A DNA stretch of 64,000 nucleotides from CAIXSC01 sp046349915 (GTDB taxonomy: Bacteria; Planctomycetota; Planctomycetia; Pirellulales; Pirellulaceae): contig JAXMBL010000003.1 of NCBI GenBank assembly GCA_046349915.1, positions 248,001-312,000 on the forward strand, written 5' to 3'. Below are positions 33,775 through 41,918 of this stretch, piece after piece (within the stretch, counting starts at the first letter, position 1; each line of letters begins with the position of its first letter). Made by a program: the position numbers and the translations under genes. Below the pieces are notes generated by a model, which saw only the letters and a program-made list of their open reading frames with translations, did not search any database and was not told where the DNA came from.

Positions 33775-34962
33775 CTAGTCGAGGTTCTTCTTGCCTTGGA
33801 AGCGTTGGAGCAACACGCCGTTGAAGATCAACTGGGGATCGAGTTCGACGATGCCGTCTCGATAGCCGATCTTGTCGAGCTGGGTGGTGGTAGCCGACCC
33901 CGAAACCTGGAAACCAGGATTCAGGTAGCCGTCCTTGTTCTGATCCTTGAACGTCCGGATACTGCCGTCGGCGAACAGAACGTTGCAGTTGCCAGCGTGC
34001 ACGGGACCCATGTCGCGGGTGTCCTGGAGGTTGGTCCAGGGGTACGACGAGAAGGTGCCAGTGTCCGGCTGTTCAATCGCGAACAAGCTGGTCAACGGGG
34101 CGGTGCTGTCGTGGACAGTCACCGTGGCGGTCTTACCCCAAGGCTGCCAAGTCGTGCCGCTGACCAACTGAGCGGGACCGTCGCAGAACGATTCGGCCAT
34201 CCGGTCGCCCGGCTTGCCGAACTCGCCCAGATCGCCCACCGAGAACGCTTCCTTTTGATCGCCGACGTTGCCGTCCGACATCAAGGGGATGATCGACGAA
34301 TTGTGGTACGAACCATCGATGGTGCGGCGCGACAAGGGGCCTTTCGTGTCCTTCAAGCCCTTGATGTACTTCGTGGCCGGTCCGAAAGTAATCAGAATGT
34401 CGTTGCCGGAGTCGGTCGCCGACAGGTTCGCGCCCTCGCGGACCAGGAACCAGCTCGACGCATAGTTCGTGTTGTAGCCCTTCTTCAAGAAGTGCTCGAC
34501 CACGGCCGCTTCGCGAGCGGTGCCAACCGCGGTGCCCATCACGACGCTGTAGGCGCCCGCATAGATTCTCGCGGTGTCGGTTGTCGCTTCGTTGGGATCG
34601 ATGGTGACCGTGCCCAAGTAGTCGTTGATCTTCTCGGACAACTTGGCCGGGTTCGACGGGCACAGCATCTTGCCCGGTTGGCCCATGCCGGCGTTGACCA
34701 TGTCGGCCACCCAGCCGATCGTGTCGATCGAACCGTCTCGCTTGCCGTCGAAGGCGCCCGAGGTGAATCGTTCACGCGGATCGTTGTCGGCATGCGTCGT
34801 CAAGCTGACGAAGAACTGACGCAAGTTGTTGCGGCAGGTGTTCGACCGGGCCGATTCACGGGCGCCAGCCAAAGCCGGGAGAATGATCGCGGCCAAGATC
34901 GCGATGATCGCGATCACGACCAACATTTCCACCAATGTAAAACCGTTCTGTCGCTGTCTCAT
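33775..34962 (-). CDS. Prepilin-like DUF1559 / H-X9-DG protein, second paralogue
   Basis: A 395-residue prepilin-like protein. The start 34962 (MRQRQNGFTLVEM) has AAGGAAAAC just upstream and puts the cleavage site NGFTLVEMLVVIAIIAILAA at residues 6-25. The C-terminal signature is HAGNCNVLFADGSI (near residue 335). It shares the whole layout of the protein at 23614-24759, including GWVADMVNAG versus GWVADLVNSG, MLCPSNPAK versus LLCPSNAAR, and GYNTNYASSWFLVREG versus FYNTNYTASWYLVRTG, so the two are clear paralogues. The leader of this gene also contains hairpins. Confidence 0.93.
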   Translation of the reverse strand: MRQRQNGFTLVEMLVVIAIIAILAAIILPALAGARESARSNTCRNNLRQFFVSLTTHADNDPRERFTSGAFDGKRDGSIDTIGWVADMVNAGMGQPGKMLCPSNPAKLSEKINDYLGTVTIDPNEATTDTARIYAGAYSVVMGTAVGTAREAAVVEHFLKKGYNTNYASSWFLVREGANLSATDSGNDILITFGPATKYIKGLKDTKGPLSRRTIDGSYHNSSIIPLMSDGNVGDQKEAFSVGDLGEFGKPGDRMAESFCDGPAQLVSGTTWQPWGKTATVTVHDSTAPLTSLFAIEQPDTGTFSSYPWTNLQDTRDMGPVHAGNCNVLFADGSIRTFKDQNKDGYLNPGFQVSGSATTTQLDKIGYRDGIVELDPQLIFNGVLLQRFQGKKNLD

Positions 34963-35375
34963 GTTTTCCTTACTCCAAACCACTTTCGTTACAAAACCAA
35001 TTCGCTGTGTGCGAGCTGCTGCCGAGCCAGGGAGGCTCAAAAAGGTCAGCATGTTTCCCGCCGCGGCTCAATCGCGAACCTTCGCGACCGACGCTGCGTA
35101 GGGAAACCCAAGGGACTGTTCGTTACCGGGTAGGCTCCTTGTCCGACGGGGCCAATGTGTTTGCAAATTCCGCGGCGAGTCGCTGTCCCCCTCAGGTGAC
35201 TCTCCGCGGGCGGCGATCCCTTATCGCCGAAATGCCATGCACCGACTTGTTGTGCGAGCTATTTAGCCGGTGCGGAATAAACGCCACGTGAGCGAAATGT
35301 GAAGGGATGCGGAGTGTTTGGCGAATGTAAATAGAGGTTGAATGTGAAGATTTCGCGCCAAGTAGGGCGGTCGTA
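34963..35375. other. Structured leader and spacer of the second prepilin-like gene
   Basis: About 410 bases with no gene. Inverted repeats include GAGCC/GGCTC at about 35024-35038 and a perfect CGGCGAT (35211-35217) with ATCGCCG (35223-35229). The gene at 33775-34962 reads away from this region, so it should contain its promoter and 5' leader. No sequence match to the leader at 23486-23596 was seen by eye. Confidence 0.4.
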
Positions 35376-35445
35376 CGTAGCCCGCTCACTCGTAGCCCGC
35401 TCACTCGTAGCCCGCTCACTCGTAGCCCGCTCACTTCGTGAGCGG
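35376..35445 (+). repeat. Family-4 palindrome with its left half amplified four times
   Basis: Four perfect tandem 15-bp units CGTAGCCCGCTCACT (35376-35435). The last runs into a palindrome, CCGCTCAC (35427-35434), loop TTC, GTGAGCGG (35438-35445). Each unit carries GTAG just before the stem half, like RAYT-associated REP sequences. The units look like repeated copying of the 5' half of one element. Confidence 0.85.
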
Positions 35446-35538
35446 AACAGCCGCGTGGCCCGCGAGCGCCCCTTGCCGTCAGCCAGGTCGCGTCGCCCAC
35501 CGATGGAGACGCAGCTTTCGCCGCTGGGCCGAGCAGAT

Positions 35539-35562
35539 CGACGGACTAGAAGTCCGTCGTAC
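35539..35562 (-). repeat. Family-1 palindromic repeat, copy 6, forming a gene end
   Basis: Stem CGACGGACT/AGTCCGTCG, inverted relative to other copies. It overlaps the last codons of the PQQ-propeller gene: residues RTTDF and the TAG stop (35546-35548) are read from it. Confidence 0.85.
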
Positions 35563-36997
35563 GTGGACTTACTACTTTACCTCGTAAATCGAAGGCCATG
35601 AGCTGCAACTCGTTCCGCAGCAGCAGGCGTCCATGATGGACCGCCGGCGCTGAATAGCAAGGACGCTCCAGCAGCGGCGCCGCAGTTACGACCAACGATT
35701 CACCGGTCGAGTCATCGAGTCGCGCGACACCTAAGTGACCGTGTTCGCCCACGACCACCAATCGTCCGTCCACCGCCATCGCCTGTCCGCGGTCCAGCTC
35801 CGAGGGCCGTTCCCACAGAAGCTTGCCCGTGGCAAAGTCGAGTTTCCTTAAGGTCGCTCCTCCTTGACGCATCGCGGTAAAGCCGAAGACCGACTCGCGA
35901 TGCCCGACCAACGTATTGAAGACACTGTCGAGCGCTCGCCGGTCGCGCCATTGCGGCCGCGGCGTTTCTTCCCCGCAATCAAGCCCCACGGCGCCCGCCC
36001 CTTGGCCAGCCACCGCGAAAATCTGCGAGTCGCGAACAAGCGGCGTGACGGCGTTCACCGTGTCGGCGACTCGAGAACGCAGCGGATACTCCCACGCGAC
36101 TCGCCCCTCCTCACGCTCGACTGCCACCAGCCCGCGATCTGTCAGAAATACGACAAGTCCTCTCGCTTCGCCTGACAGAAATCGAGGAGACGTGAACGCT
36201 CGCCCATGGTCGGTCGCGGCCCACACCGTTTCGCCCGTGGCCGAGTCGAAGCAGACGACTCCGGCATCGCGCTGGCCCGCGCCGACATTCAAGTACAATC
36301 GGTTCTGATCCGCCGCGATCCCCGCACCGAATGCGTAATCACTCGACTCAAGTTCAAAGTCCCGTTTCAGGTCGCGTTCCCAGAGCATGACGCCATCGTC
36401 GAGAGTGACGCAGACCATGCGGCCTTCAGCGCCGACGGCGACCACTCGTTGGTCGTGAATCAGCGGAGTGCTGTAGGGACCGTCGCTATACTCGTAGCGA
36501 CACCGGTACTGGGTTGGCCACGAAACTCGCCACAACTCGCGACCGCTCGCGAGCTCATGGGCCGCGAGGATTTCGTCATTGTCCCAGCGATAGAACAAGA
36601 TCACTCGCCCCGCCGCGGCGACCGGCGAGCTGTAGCCACGCCCCGCGGGGATTTTCCAGGCCAGCGGCGGATTCGCTCCCACCCAACTCCAGTCCAATCC
36701 ACCTTCGAGCGACTGACAGTCTCCCCTTGGTCCAAAGAGTGCCGGCCAATCCTGACCTGCCGTATCCGCTTGCTCAAGCTCTGGCGGGTTGCTTGACCCT
36801 GGTCGAGACGAATCGGGAGGAGAGGAGTTGATTACCGACGTATTGCGACTCGGGGGTTCTACGGGGCGGATTGCGATCCATGCCTGAGTCGTTCCCCAAC
36901 TGAGGACCGTCAGTATTCCTACGATAGCGCCCCAGCCCCTCATCGATCCCGAACGAGACTTGCCACGGACTATTGAAGGTTGAGGAGGAACTTGCAT
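35546..36997 (-). CDS. PQQ-like beta-propeller protein, membrane-anchored
   Basis: A 483-residue protein with an N-terminal membrane anchor (GWGAIVGILTVLSWG, about residues 21-35) and then an extracytoplasmic PQQ-type propeller. Blades are marked by repeated GxxLW/W-type motifs: LASGRELWRVSW, DDGVMLWERDL, ATGETVWAATD, EEGRVAWEYPL and ATGKLLWERPS. No PQQ-binding dehydrogenase residues are evident; such planctomycete proteins are mostly of unknown role. Its last codons and stop lie within a family-1 palindrome. The start overlaps the end of the upstream membrane-protein frame by 224 bases; a later ATG (36943) is an alternative. It seems to be the third gene of the YceI operon. Confidence 0.85.
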   Translation of the reverse strand: MQVPPQPSIVRGKSRSGSMRGWGAIVGILTVLSWGTTQAWIAIRPVEPPSRNTSVINSSPPDSSRPGSSNPPELEQADTAGQDWPALFGPRGDCQSLEGGLDWSWVGANPPLAWKIPAGRGYSSPVAAAGRVILFYRWDNDEILAAHELASGRELWRVSWPTQYRCRYEYSDGPYSTPLIHDQRVVAVGAEGRMVCVTLDDGVMLWERDLKRDFELESSDYAFGAGIAADQNRLYLNVGAGQRDAGVVCFDSATGETVWAATDHGRAFTSPRFLSGEARGLVVFLTDRGLVAVEREEGRVAWEYPLRSRVADTVNAVTPLVRDSQIFAVAGQGAGAVGLDCGEETPRPQWRDRRALDSVFNTLVGHRESVFGFTAMRQGGATLRKLDFATGKLLWERPSELDRGQAMAVDGRLVVVGEHGHLGVARLDDSTGESLVVTAAPLLERPCYSAPAVHHGRLLLRNELQLMAFDLRGKVVSPRTTDF

Positions 36998-38018
36998 GCC
37001 AGACGACAGTGGGTGATCGTTCCGAGGAGTCGAGTGTCAAGAAATTCGAGTGTCGTTGAGTCAATGGTGTGTCGGTGAAATTCTGGTGAAGGTTCCGCGA
37101 AGTCGTCGAGACGATGCGTCCCAGCTTGCGGTCGAAGGCCGCCTTGGCCTGGAAAACGACGATTGCCAGGGGAGCGACGATCAATGCGAATGCTAGCGAT
37201 CGTTGTACGGCCCGCGGTAATCGCTGGATCACTTGCAACTCCAGCAGCCAAAGCAGCGAGGGAGTCGCGAATATCGCCATCGCTTCGTAGTTGCCGATGC
37301 CGCCGAAGAAGCGACCGATGAAAAGAAGTCCGAACAGGGCGACCAGGGCGATGCCTGCCGCCGGTTGGCTCATGCTCGGCGCCTGTGAAGCCGTTGACGT
37401 GAGTGGTCGGGTCCATAACGCCAAAACGCAACCTGCCAACATGGCTGACCACGGAATCGCCGCGGCGCCTCCTTTGATATATCCGCCCAAGAGTATCGTC
37501 AGTCCGGCCGATAGGATGGAGGCGGAGAACGCCGCCAGCAAAGTCGGGGCTCCCCTGCGAGTCGCCAATGAAGGAAGCGAGTCCCACGAGGCGGCTAGCG
37601 CCGCAGCACATCCGAACAGTGCGAGCAGCCGGGGCGGCGTCAGCCAAGAGTCAGCGCCGTCGCGGAGATAGACGGAGCCGAAGAGCAGCGACCCGACGAT
37701 GAGGACCGCGCCAATGATTCTTACGCCACTGATCGCTCGACGCGGAATAAACGCGGCCTGTGAGAGCGACTCCACCAGGATTGCCAGGGGGATGGCGACC
37801 ACAAGCAATCGGTCGAGTCCATTGCGCGGCGGCCAGCTTGGGTAAATCCCGAGACGCCAATAGCCCCATGCGGCGGCGGCGATCGCGCATGCCGTAGTCA
37901 AGAAAGCGATGCGCGACGAACGGTAGTGGTTGGCATAGCGGCCTATCAGCCAACATGGAAAACCAGCCGCGAGCGTCGTCAGGAAGAAGACGCTCGCGTA
38001 CTGTACCAGATCGGGCAT
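36774..38018 (-). CDS. Polytopic membrane protein, function unknown
   Basis: A 414-residue frame with about ten hydrophobic helices up to about residue 300 (for example FFLTTLAAGFPCWLIGRY, VALFGLLFIGRFFGGIGNY). No family is recognised. The start at 38018 is three bases after the YceI stop, so translation is probably coupled. The last 75-100 residues have no membrane character, are rich in Ser/Arg/Thr and overlap the PQQ gene out of phase for 224 bases. Either the true gene ends earlier through a frameshift near 37000-37060, or the overlap is real. Confidence is good for the membrane part, low for the tail. Confidence 0.7.
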   Translation of the reverse strand: MPDLVQYASVFFLTTLAAGFPCWLIGRYANHYRSSRIAFLTTACAIAAAAWGYWRLGIYPSWPPRNGLDRLLVVAIPLAILVESLSQAAFIPRRAISGVRIIGAVLIVGSLLFGSVYLRDGADSWLTPPRLLALFGCAAALAASWDSLPSLATRRGAPTLLAAFSASILSAGLTILLGGYIKGGAAAIPWSAMLAGCVLALWTRPLTSTASQAPSMSQPAAGIALVALFGLLFIGRFFGGIGNYEAMAIFATPSLLWLLELQVIQRLPRAVQRSLAFALIVAPLAIVVFQAKAAFDRKLGRIVSTTSRNLHQNFTDTPLTQRHSNFLTLDSSERSPTVVWHASSSSTFNSPWQVSFGIDEGLGRYRRNTDGPQLGNDSGMDRNPPRRTPESQYVGNQLLSSRFVSTRVKQPARA

Positions 38019-38021
38019 ACG

Positions 38022-38603
38022 TTACTTTCGCATGCCTTCGCAGTCGATGATGATAATCGCCTCGTCGCCGATCGGCCCGATTGCGCTCTTATCGAATCCG
38101 TAATCGCTTCGCTTCAGCTTGACTTCGGTTGAAAAGCCAACTCGCTTGACGCCTTTCCATTCGATCTCCTTGCCGCCCATCAGCGTCAAGGTGATCGACT
38201 TGGTAACGCCGTGCATGGTGAAATCGCCCGTGACATCGTATCCATCCTTGATGGGCTTCACCGCGGTGCTCTTGAACTCGATGGTGGGAAACTGCTTGGC
38301 GTCGAAGTAGTCGGGCTGTCGCAGATGTTCGTCGCGAGCGGCGTTGGCCGTATCGACGCTGGCGACCTTCACGGTCAGTTGGAAAGTCGATTTCGTGGGA
38401 TCTTGGCGGTCCAACGAGAATTTGCCATCGACTTCGTTGAAGCGTCCATGAATCCAACTGATGTCCAAGTGCCGGGCCTTGAAGCTGACCGACGAGTGAA
38501 CCAGGTCGTAAGCATATTCATCCGCGCCACTCGCCGCCTGCTGCGAGAAGCCGGTGAACAAAAGACCGCAGGCCACCAAAAGTGACAAGCCAAAACGACG
38601 CAT
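38022..38603 (-). CDS. YceI-family periplasmic lipid-binding-like protein
   Basis: A 193-residue secreted protein. Residues 1-27 form a signal peptide ending near ASGADE. The rest is a YceI lipocalin-like barrel that in relatives binds isoprenoid or other long hydrophobic ligands: YDLVHSSVSFKARHLDISWIHG, DEHLRQPDYFDAKQFPTIEFKS, and DFTMHGVTKSITL are typical. The length is normal. It is the first gene of a likely three-gene unit with the membrane protein and PQQ protein. A role in stress or envelope lipid handling is known for relatives, not shown here. Confidence 0.93.
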   Translation of the reverse strand: MRRFGLSLLVACGLLFTGFSQQAASGADEYAYDLVHSSVSFKARHLDISWIHGRFNEVDGKFSLDRQDPTKSTFQLTVKVASVDTANAARDEHLRQPDYFDAKQFPTIEFKSTAVKPIKDGYDVTGDFTMHGVTKSITLTLMGGKEIEWKGVKRVGFSTEVKLKRSDYGFDKSAIGPIGDEAIIIIDCEGMRK

Positions 38604-39037
38604 GAGGTTGATTCCTTCTTACGGAGGGAGGGACGAAGTAGGATGAACGCCACACTTCGCGATCATTAAAGCTCGCTCATCCTAGAATCTCGCATGCGAC
38701 GAGTAAAGTCACTACGTAGCCATCTCGCTTCGCGAGATGATCAGCTGCATCGCGTACACGTACCGCCTCGAATTTGCCACGGAATGAAGTAGCCATCTCG
38801 CTTCGCGAGATGATCAGCTGCATCGCGTACACCTACTGCCTCGTGTTTGGCCACGGAATGACACGGGAGAACACGAAATTCCTCAGACTGATGATTGTGT
38901 CCAACGATTCGATTTTGTTGGAACTTCGAGTGTGTTGAGGCGGTGAGCGCCATAAACACGAAAGCGGCGGGAACTCCTGATCAGAATTCCCGCCGCTACT
39001 CGATTCGCGCACTAGCGTTTCAAAGCGGAGTCGACAA
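38604..39037. other. Spacer of 434 bases carrying tandem REP-like repeats
   Basis: Between the YceI gene and the third prepilin-like gene. Apart from the tandem repeat at 38716-38861 I see no gene. The remainder (38862-39037) contains no clear terminator. Confidence 0.5.
38716..38861 (+). repeat. Family-3 REP-like unit, two tandem copies of 73 bp
   Basis: Copies at 38716-38788 and 38789-38861 differ at a few positions. Each begins GTAGCC followed by a hairpin, CATCTCGC-TTC-GCGAGATG, then GATCAGCTGCATCGCGTACAC and a less conserved part ending CCACGGAATGA. GTAG next to a hairpin is the form of RAYT-type REP sequences. Confidence 0.85.
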
Positions 39038-40018
39038 CTACGGTGTCGGCGCCACTTCGCCGCTATCGCGAGTTACAAGTCTTGCAAACTCACGGATGTT
39101 GATCGTCGACGCTAGGAAGCGAACCGAACCGTCGCCCAAGCCGAACATAGCGCCGCCCGGATGAAACGCATAGGCTTCGGCAGTTCCTTCGGTCCCATAG
39201 TAGGGATGCGGAAACGATGACCCGACATGCTCGCCGTTCGTGCAGTTGAGCGGGCAGGCGCCGGGCAGCGTCGCGCCGTCCGCCGACGAACCATCCACGC
39301 TGAAGTCGCTCGCGGGCCGCGACCATCCACCCGCATTCACTCGGTCCGCAGGTAACGCGCCAACCTTCTTTCCTCGTCGCCAGATCGCCGGTCGTCCCGC
39401 CGACTCGGCGTACATAATTGTGTTCGAGAGTCCATCCAACACGTCGGCCATGCGAGGCGTTCCGTTCTTCGTCAAAATGCCGGCGCCCGCGACATCAACC
39501 AAGCCCAGAGTGAAGAGACGCTGGTCAACGCCAATCGTGGGCGAATAGTCGGTCACCGCGACGATCTGCGACCAAGTCAATTGCGGGTCGCCGTCGAGCC
39601 GATCTGGTTGAGGCGTCGAGGGGCACTGGAAGGTCTTCACCGGCCGCGAAGTGAGCGGCAAATTGTTGGCATGGCTCCAATTCACCGTCTGGTCATACTT
39701 GTCGAAAATGGTTCCTTGCTCAATGAACGGCAAGAGAAAGGTGAGGCCCGCGATACGTGGGGCCGTGGTGAGCCCGCCCGGCCGAATGCTCGACGGCAAG
39801 TGATTATAGGTGTCATGGAAGTTATGGGCGGCGAGTCCCAATTGCTTCAAGTTGTTGGTGCATGACGATCGTCGAGCTGCTTCGCGAGCTGCTTGCACGG
39901 CGGGAAGCAGGAGCGCGACCAACACGCCAATGATGGCGATCACGACCAGCAACTCGACAAGCGTGAAGCCGCGCAAGGAACGTGGAAACTTCGATCGTTT
40001 AGAACTTTGAATTCGCAT
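39038..40018 (-). CDS. Prepilin-like DUF1559 protein, third paralogue
   Basis: A 326-residue protein of the classical DUF1559 type. The start at 40018 follows GAGAG. The prepilin cleavage site is RGFTLVELLVVIAIIGVLVA (about residues 17-36), and the C-terminal signature is HPGGAMFGLGDGSVRF (near residue 300). NNLKQLGLAAHNFHDTYNHLP after the helix is typical of the main planctomycete family, more so than the other two prepilin-like genes here. It follows a lipoprotein gene of the carboxypeptidase-regulatory-like type, a frequent pairing in planctomycete genomes. Confidence 0.94.
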   Translation of the reverse strand: MRIQSSKRSKFPRSLRGFTLVELLVVIAIIGVLVALLLPAVQAAREAARRSSCTNNLKQLGLAAHNFHDTYNHLPSSIRPGGLTTAPRIAGLTFLLPFIEQGTIFDKYDQTVNWSHANNLPLTSRPVKTFQCPSTPQPDRLDGDPQLTWSQIVAVTDYSPTIGVDQRLFTLGLVDVAGAGILTKNGTPRMADVLDGLSNTIMYAESAGRPAIWRRGKKVGALPADRVNAGGWSRPASDFSVDGSSADGATLPGACPLNCTNGEHVGSSFPHPYYGTEGTAEAYAFHPGGAMFGLGDGSVRFLASTINIREFARLVTRDSGEVAPTP

Positions 40019-40097
40019 GGGTTCTCTCATTGTTTCTGGGGCTGAAATTTTGGAACTTGATCGGGTTAGAAAGCTCGTTAACAAGGACTGCGGTAAG

Positions 40098-40580
40098 TTA
40101 CCGTCGCCCCACTTCGATCGGCGCCAGCTTGTTGGGACCAGACGCGACCTTCACCACGATGTCCGTGGTGCTAGGGAGCGAAATCTTGGGGGACAGGACG
40201 TTGGGGCCCGGTTCGGAACTCGTGCCATTCTGAATCAACTGGTAATACTGCACGGTTACGGCATACTCGCCCTCGGGCGCTCCGTCATTCGTGTCGTAAG
40301 TCGTTACCTTGAACTGACCGTTGGCGTCCGTCTGCGCGCGAGGAGCGATCTCGTGACCAGCCTGTGGCGTTTTCGGGTGGAGTGCCACCAGTGCGTTGGC
40401 CAAGGGCTTGCCGTCGCGAGTGACGACGCCTTCCACCGGATGGACTGGCAAACGCGCCGCACCCTCGTCGCCGCAACCAACCAATGCCATGGCGAACAGT
40501 ACGACCACGGCAGCGAACCCTGAGCGGACTCCTATCGCGACGCCACCGACCGTCGGAGCACCGCAAACCTCATTTCTCAT
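40098..40580 (-). CDS. Lipoprotein with carboxypeptidase-regulatory-like domain
   Basis: A 160-residue lipoprotein. The start at 40580 has a strong site (GGAGGTAAGGAA) directly before ATG. The signal peptide ends in the lipobox MALVGC. The mature part is one beta-sandwich of the transthyretin/carboxypeptidase-regulatory type: PVEGVVTRDGKPLANALVALHP and TDANGQFKVTTYDTNDGAPEGEYAVTV are split motifs of it. This is a paralogue of the protein at 40973-41485. The frame is open upstream without a stop into a BON domain, so it may also be made as part of a longer fusion. The prepilin-like gene starts 79 bases downstream. Confidence 0.8.
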   Translation of the reverse strand: MRNEVCGAPTVGGVAIGVRSGFAAVVVLFAMALVGCGDEGAARLPVHPVEGVVTRDGKPLANALVALHPKTPQAGHEIAPRAQTDANGQFKVTTYDTNDGAPEGEYAVTVQYYQLIQNGTSSEPGPNVLSPKISLPSTTDIVVKVASGPNKLAPIEVGRR

Positions 40581-40829
40581 TTCCTTACCTCCCTCAACTG
40601 TGATTTCGTCACGCACCCCGTCGACTCCCGGCACGCGCCGAGACGATTCGCAGGCGAGTTGACGATCGAAATAGGTGGGAACTTCCCCTGTTAACGTTAC
40701 GATCCCACCTTGTACGGCGACACTTAAACGACGAGCGACCCCGCGTAGTCGAAGCTTCAAAACGGCTTCGACACGCTCCGCGATCTCTGCGGGACTTGCG
40801 GCCTCAACGCCGCGATAATGGATGGACAT
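40581..40829 (-). CDS. BON-domain coding stretch in frame with the lipoprotein, no own stop
   Basis: From ATG 40829 the frame encodes 83 residues resembling a BON domain (ASPAEIAERVEAVLKLRLRG, VQGGIVTLTGEVPTYFDRQLA and VPGVDGVRDEI), then continues with no stop codon into the lipoprotein ending at 40098. A continuous product would be 243 residues with an internal signal peptide, which makes little biological sense. The strong ribosome binding site inside the frame suggests that the lipoprotein is translated separately and that the BON gene has lost its stop. BON domains bind phospholipid membranes. Confidence 0.6.
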
Positions 40830-40972
40830 GGATTGAATTCTCGCGAGCAAAATGGACGGCCTGTAATGAACGGATGGGGCGGCTCATCAGACAACAACAG
40901 CTAGTCATGACTAAACTCCGTGAAGGCGTGTGCGGGGAATTGATCGAGGTGAATGTCGGAGGGCTCGCGGAA

Positions 40973-41485
40973 TTAACGTCTCGCGAGTTGGCTGCTTATT
41001 GGTTCACAACGACAACGCTCGAGCTGCCAAGTTTCCAGTGAGTTGACGCCAGGACCGACAATCAGACGCAACGGCGTCGTGGTGGGCTCTGCATAGCGCC
41101 GATCGAGCGAGTTAGCGCCCTGCGTTAGTGCTTCACCCGAGATCTCCAAGTGGCGGTGTCGCGCGGTTGCGACGTACTCGCCCATCGGCATCCCCGAGGC
41201 TACGCCGAGCGTGCGGACCTGGAATCTGCCATGCGAGTCGGTCCAAGCGCGGACCAGCGGACTCGAATAGCCCGGCGACTCAACGCGATGGAACGCCAAC
41301 TCCACACCCCGTTGTGGAACTCCATCGACAAGCACAATCCCTTCCACGGGTTGCCGGGGAACTCGCAATTCCCTCACCATTGAAATGGCTGCGAGTATTC
41401 CGAACGGCAGGACGACCAGCGCGGCGAGTGCCGGGTTGGCGAAGTGACGCGAGCGACTGGTATTGATGGTGTGCATGTCAGGCAT
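40973..41485 (-). CDS. Membrane-anchored carboxypeptidase-regulatory-like protein
   Basis: A 170-residue protein with one hydrophobic N-terminal segment (ALAALVVLPFGILAAI, about residues 18-33) and then a beta-sandwich like that of the lipoprotein at 40098-40580: PVEGIVLVDGVPQRGVELAF matches PVEGVVTRDGKPLANALVAL, and DSHGRFQVRTLG matches DANGQFKVTTYD. The start is uncertain; ATG 41485 or 41476 and a GTG at 41509 are all possible. Function unknown; likely extracytoplasmic. Confidence 0.7.
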   Translation of the reverse strand: MPDMHTINTSRSRHFANPALAALVVLPFGILAAISMVRELRVPRQPVEGIVLVDGVPQRGVELAFHRVESPGYSSPLVRAWTDSHGRFQVRTLGVASGMPMGEYVATARHRHLEISGEALTQGANSLDRRYAEPTTTPLRLIVGPGVNSLETWQLERCRCEPISSQLARR

Positions 41486-41644
41486 GGCGAGAGACTCGAT
41501 GGGAGTCACCGTCTGCCTCTGGTTTGCCAGTCAGCGTCGGTCGGCGAGCGTTTCGGTGGCGAGCTTCCCGTAGTCGGGTGAGCGGTAAGGTCGGGAGGGA
41601 GCTAGAGGAACTGTGGGGATTTAATCTGTGTAAATGGTGATTGG

Positions 41645-41848
41645 TTAACCGCCCTGGGAGTCGGTCGTGGAGCGGCGCAGGCGTCGTTTTTCGGTACGGT
41701 CAATCTGAATCACGACTCCATCTTGCACGATGATCGTGACCGTGCCGTATCGCAGTCCGCGTAGCGCCTCGCGGATTTGATGGATTTCCGTGTCCCGGCC
41801 TGGTTCACCCAGCGAGCCAGCACTTGCTCCGCGGTCATTCGTATTCAT
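41645..41848 (-). CDS. yezD: YezD/DUF2292 family small protein
   Basis: A 67-residue protein of the DUF2292 (YezD) family: EIHQIREALRGLRYGTVTII and VQDGVVIQIDRTEKRR form the whole domain. ATG 41848 follows AAGGA. YezD-type genes are known to lie in sulfur assimilation clusters, and here the gene is the last of the cys operon, 70 bases after cysA. The exact role is unknown; a link to sulfate or cysteine metabolism is supported by context. The basic tail RRLRRSTTDSQGG is poorly conserved. Confidence 0.85.
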   Translation of the reverse strand: MNTNDRGASAGSLGEPGRDTEIHQIREALRGLRYGTVTIIVQDGVVIQIDRTEKRRLRRSTTDSQGG

Positions 41849-41918
41849 AGGGACGATCCTTGGGATGCCATGGTTCGCGGCGTTGCGAGAAAGCGGCAAT
41901 GGCATGGGCTGGAATTCC

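Noticed and set aside
33706..35133. A 475-codon open frame on the plus strand
   Set aside because: It is the antisense shadow of the prepilin-like gene at 33775-34962, whose product has clear prepilin and H-X9-DG motifs.
35376..35435. CRISPR array
   Set aside because: The four 15-bp units are directly tandem with no spacers.
40098..40580. A single 243-residue BON-lipoprotein as the main product
   Set aside because: It would bury a signal peptide and lipobox in the middle of the protein, and a strong ribosome binding site precedes the internal ATG.
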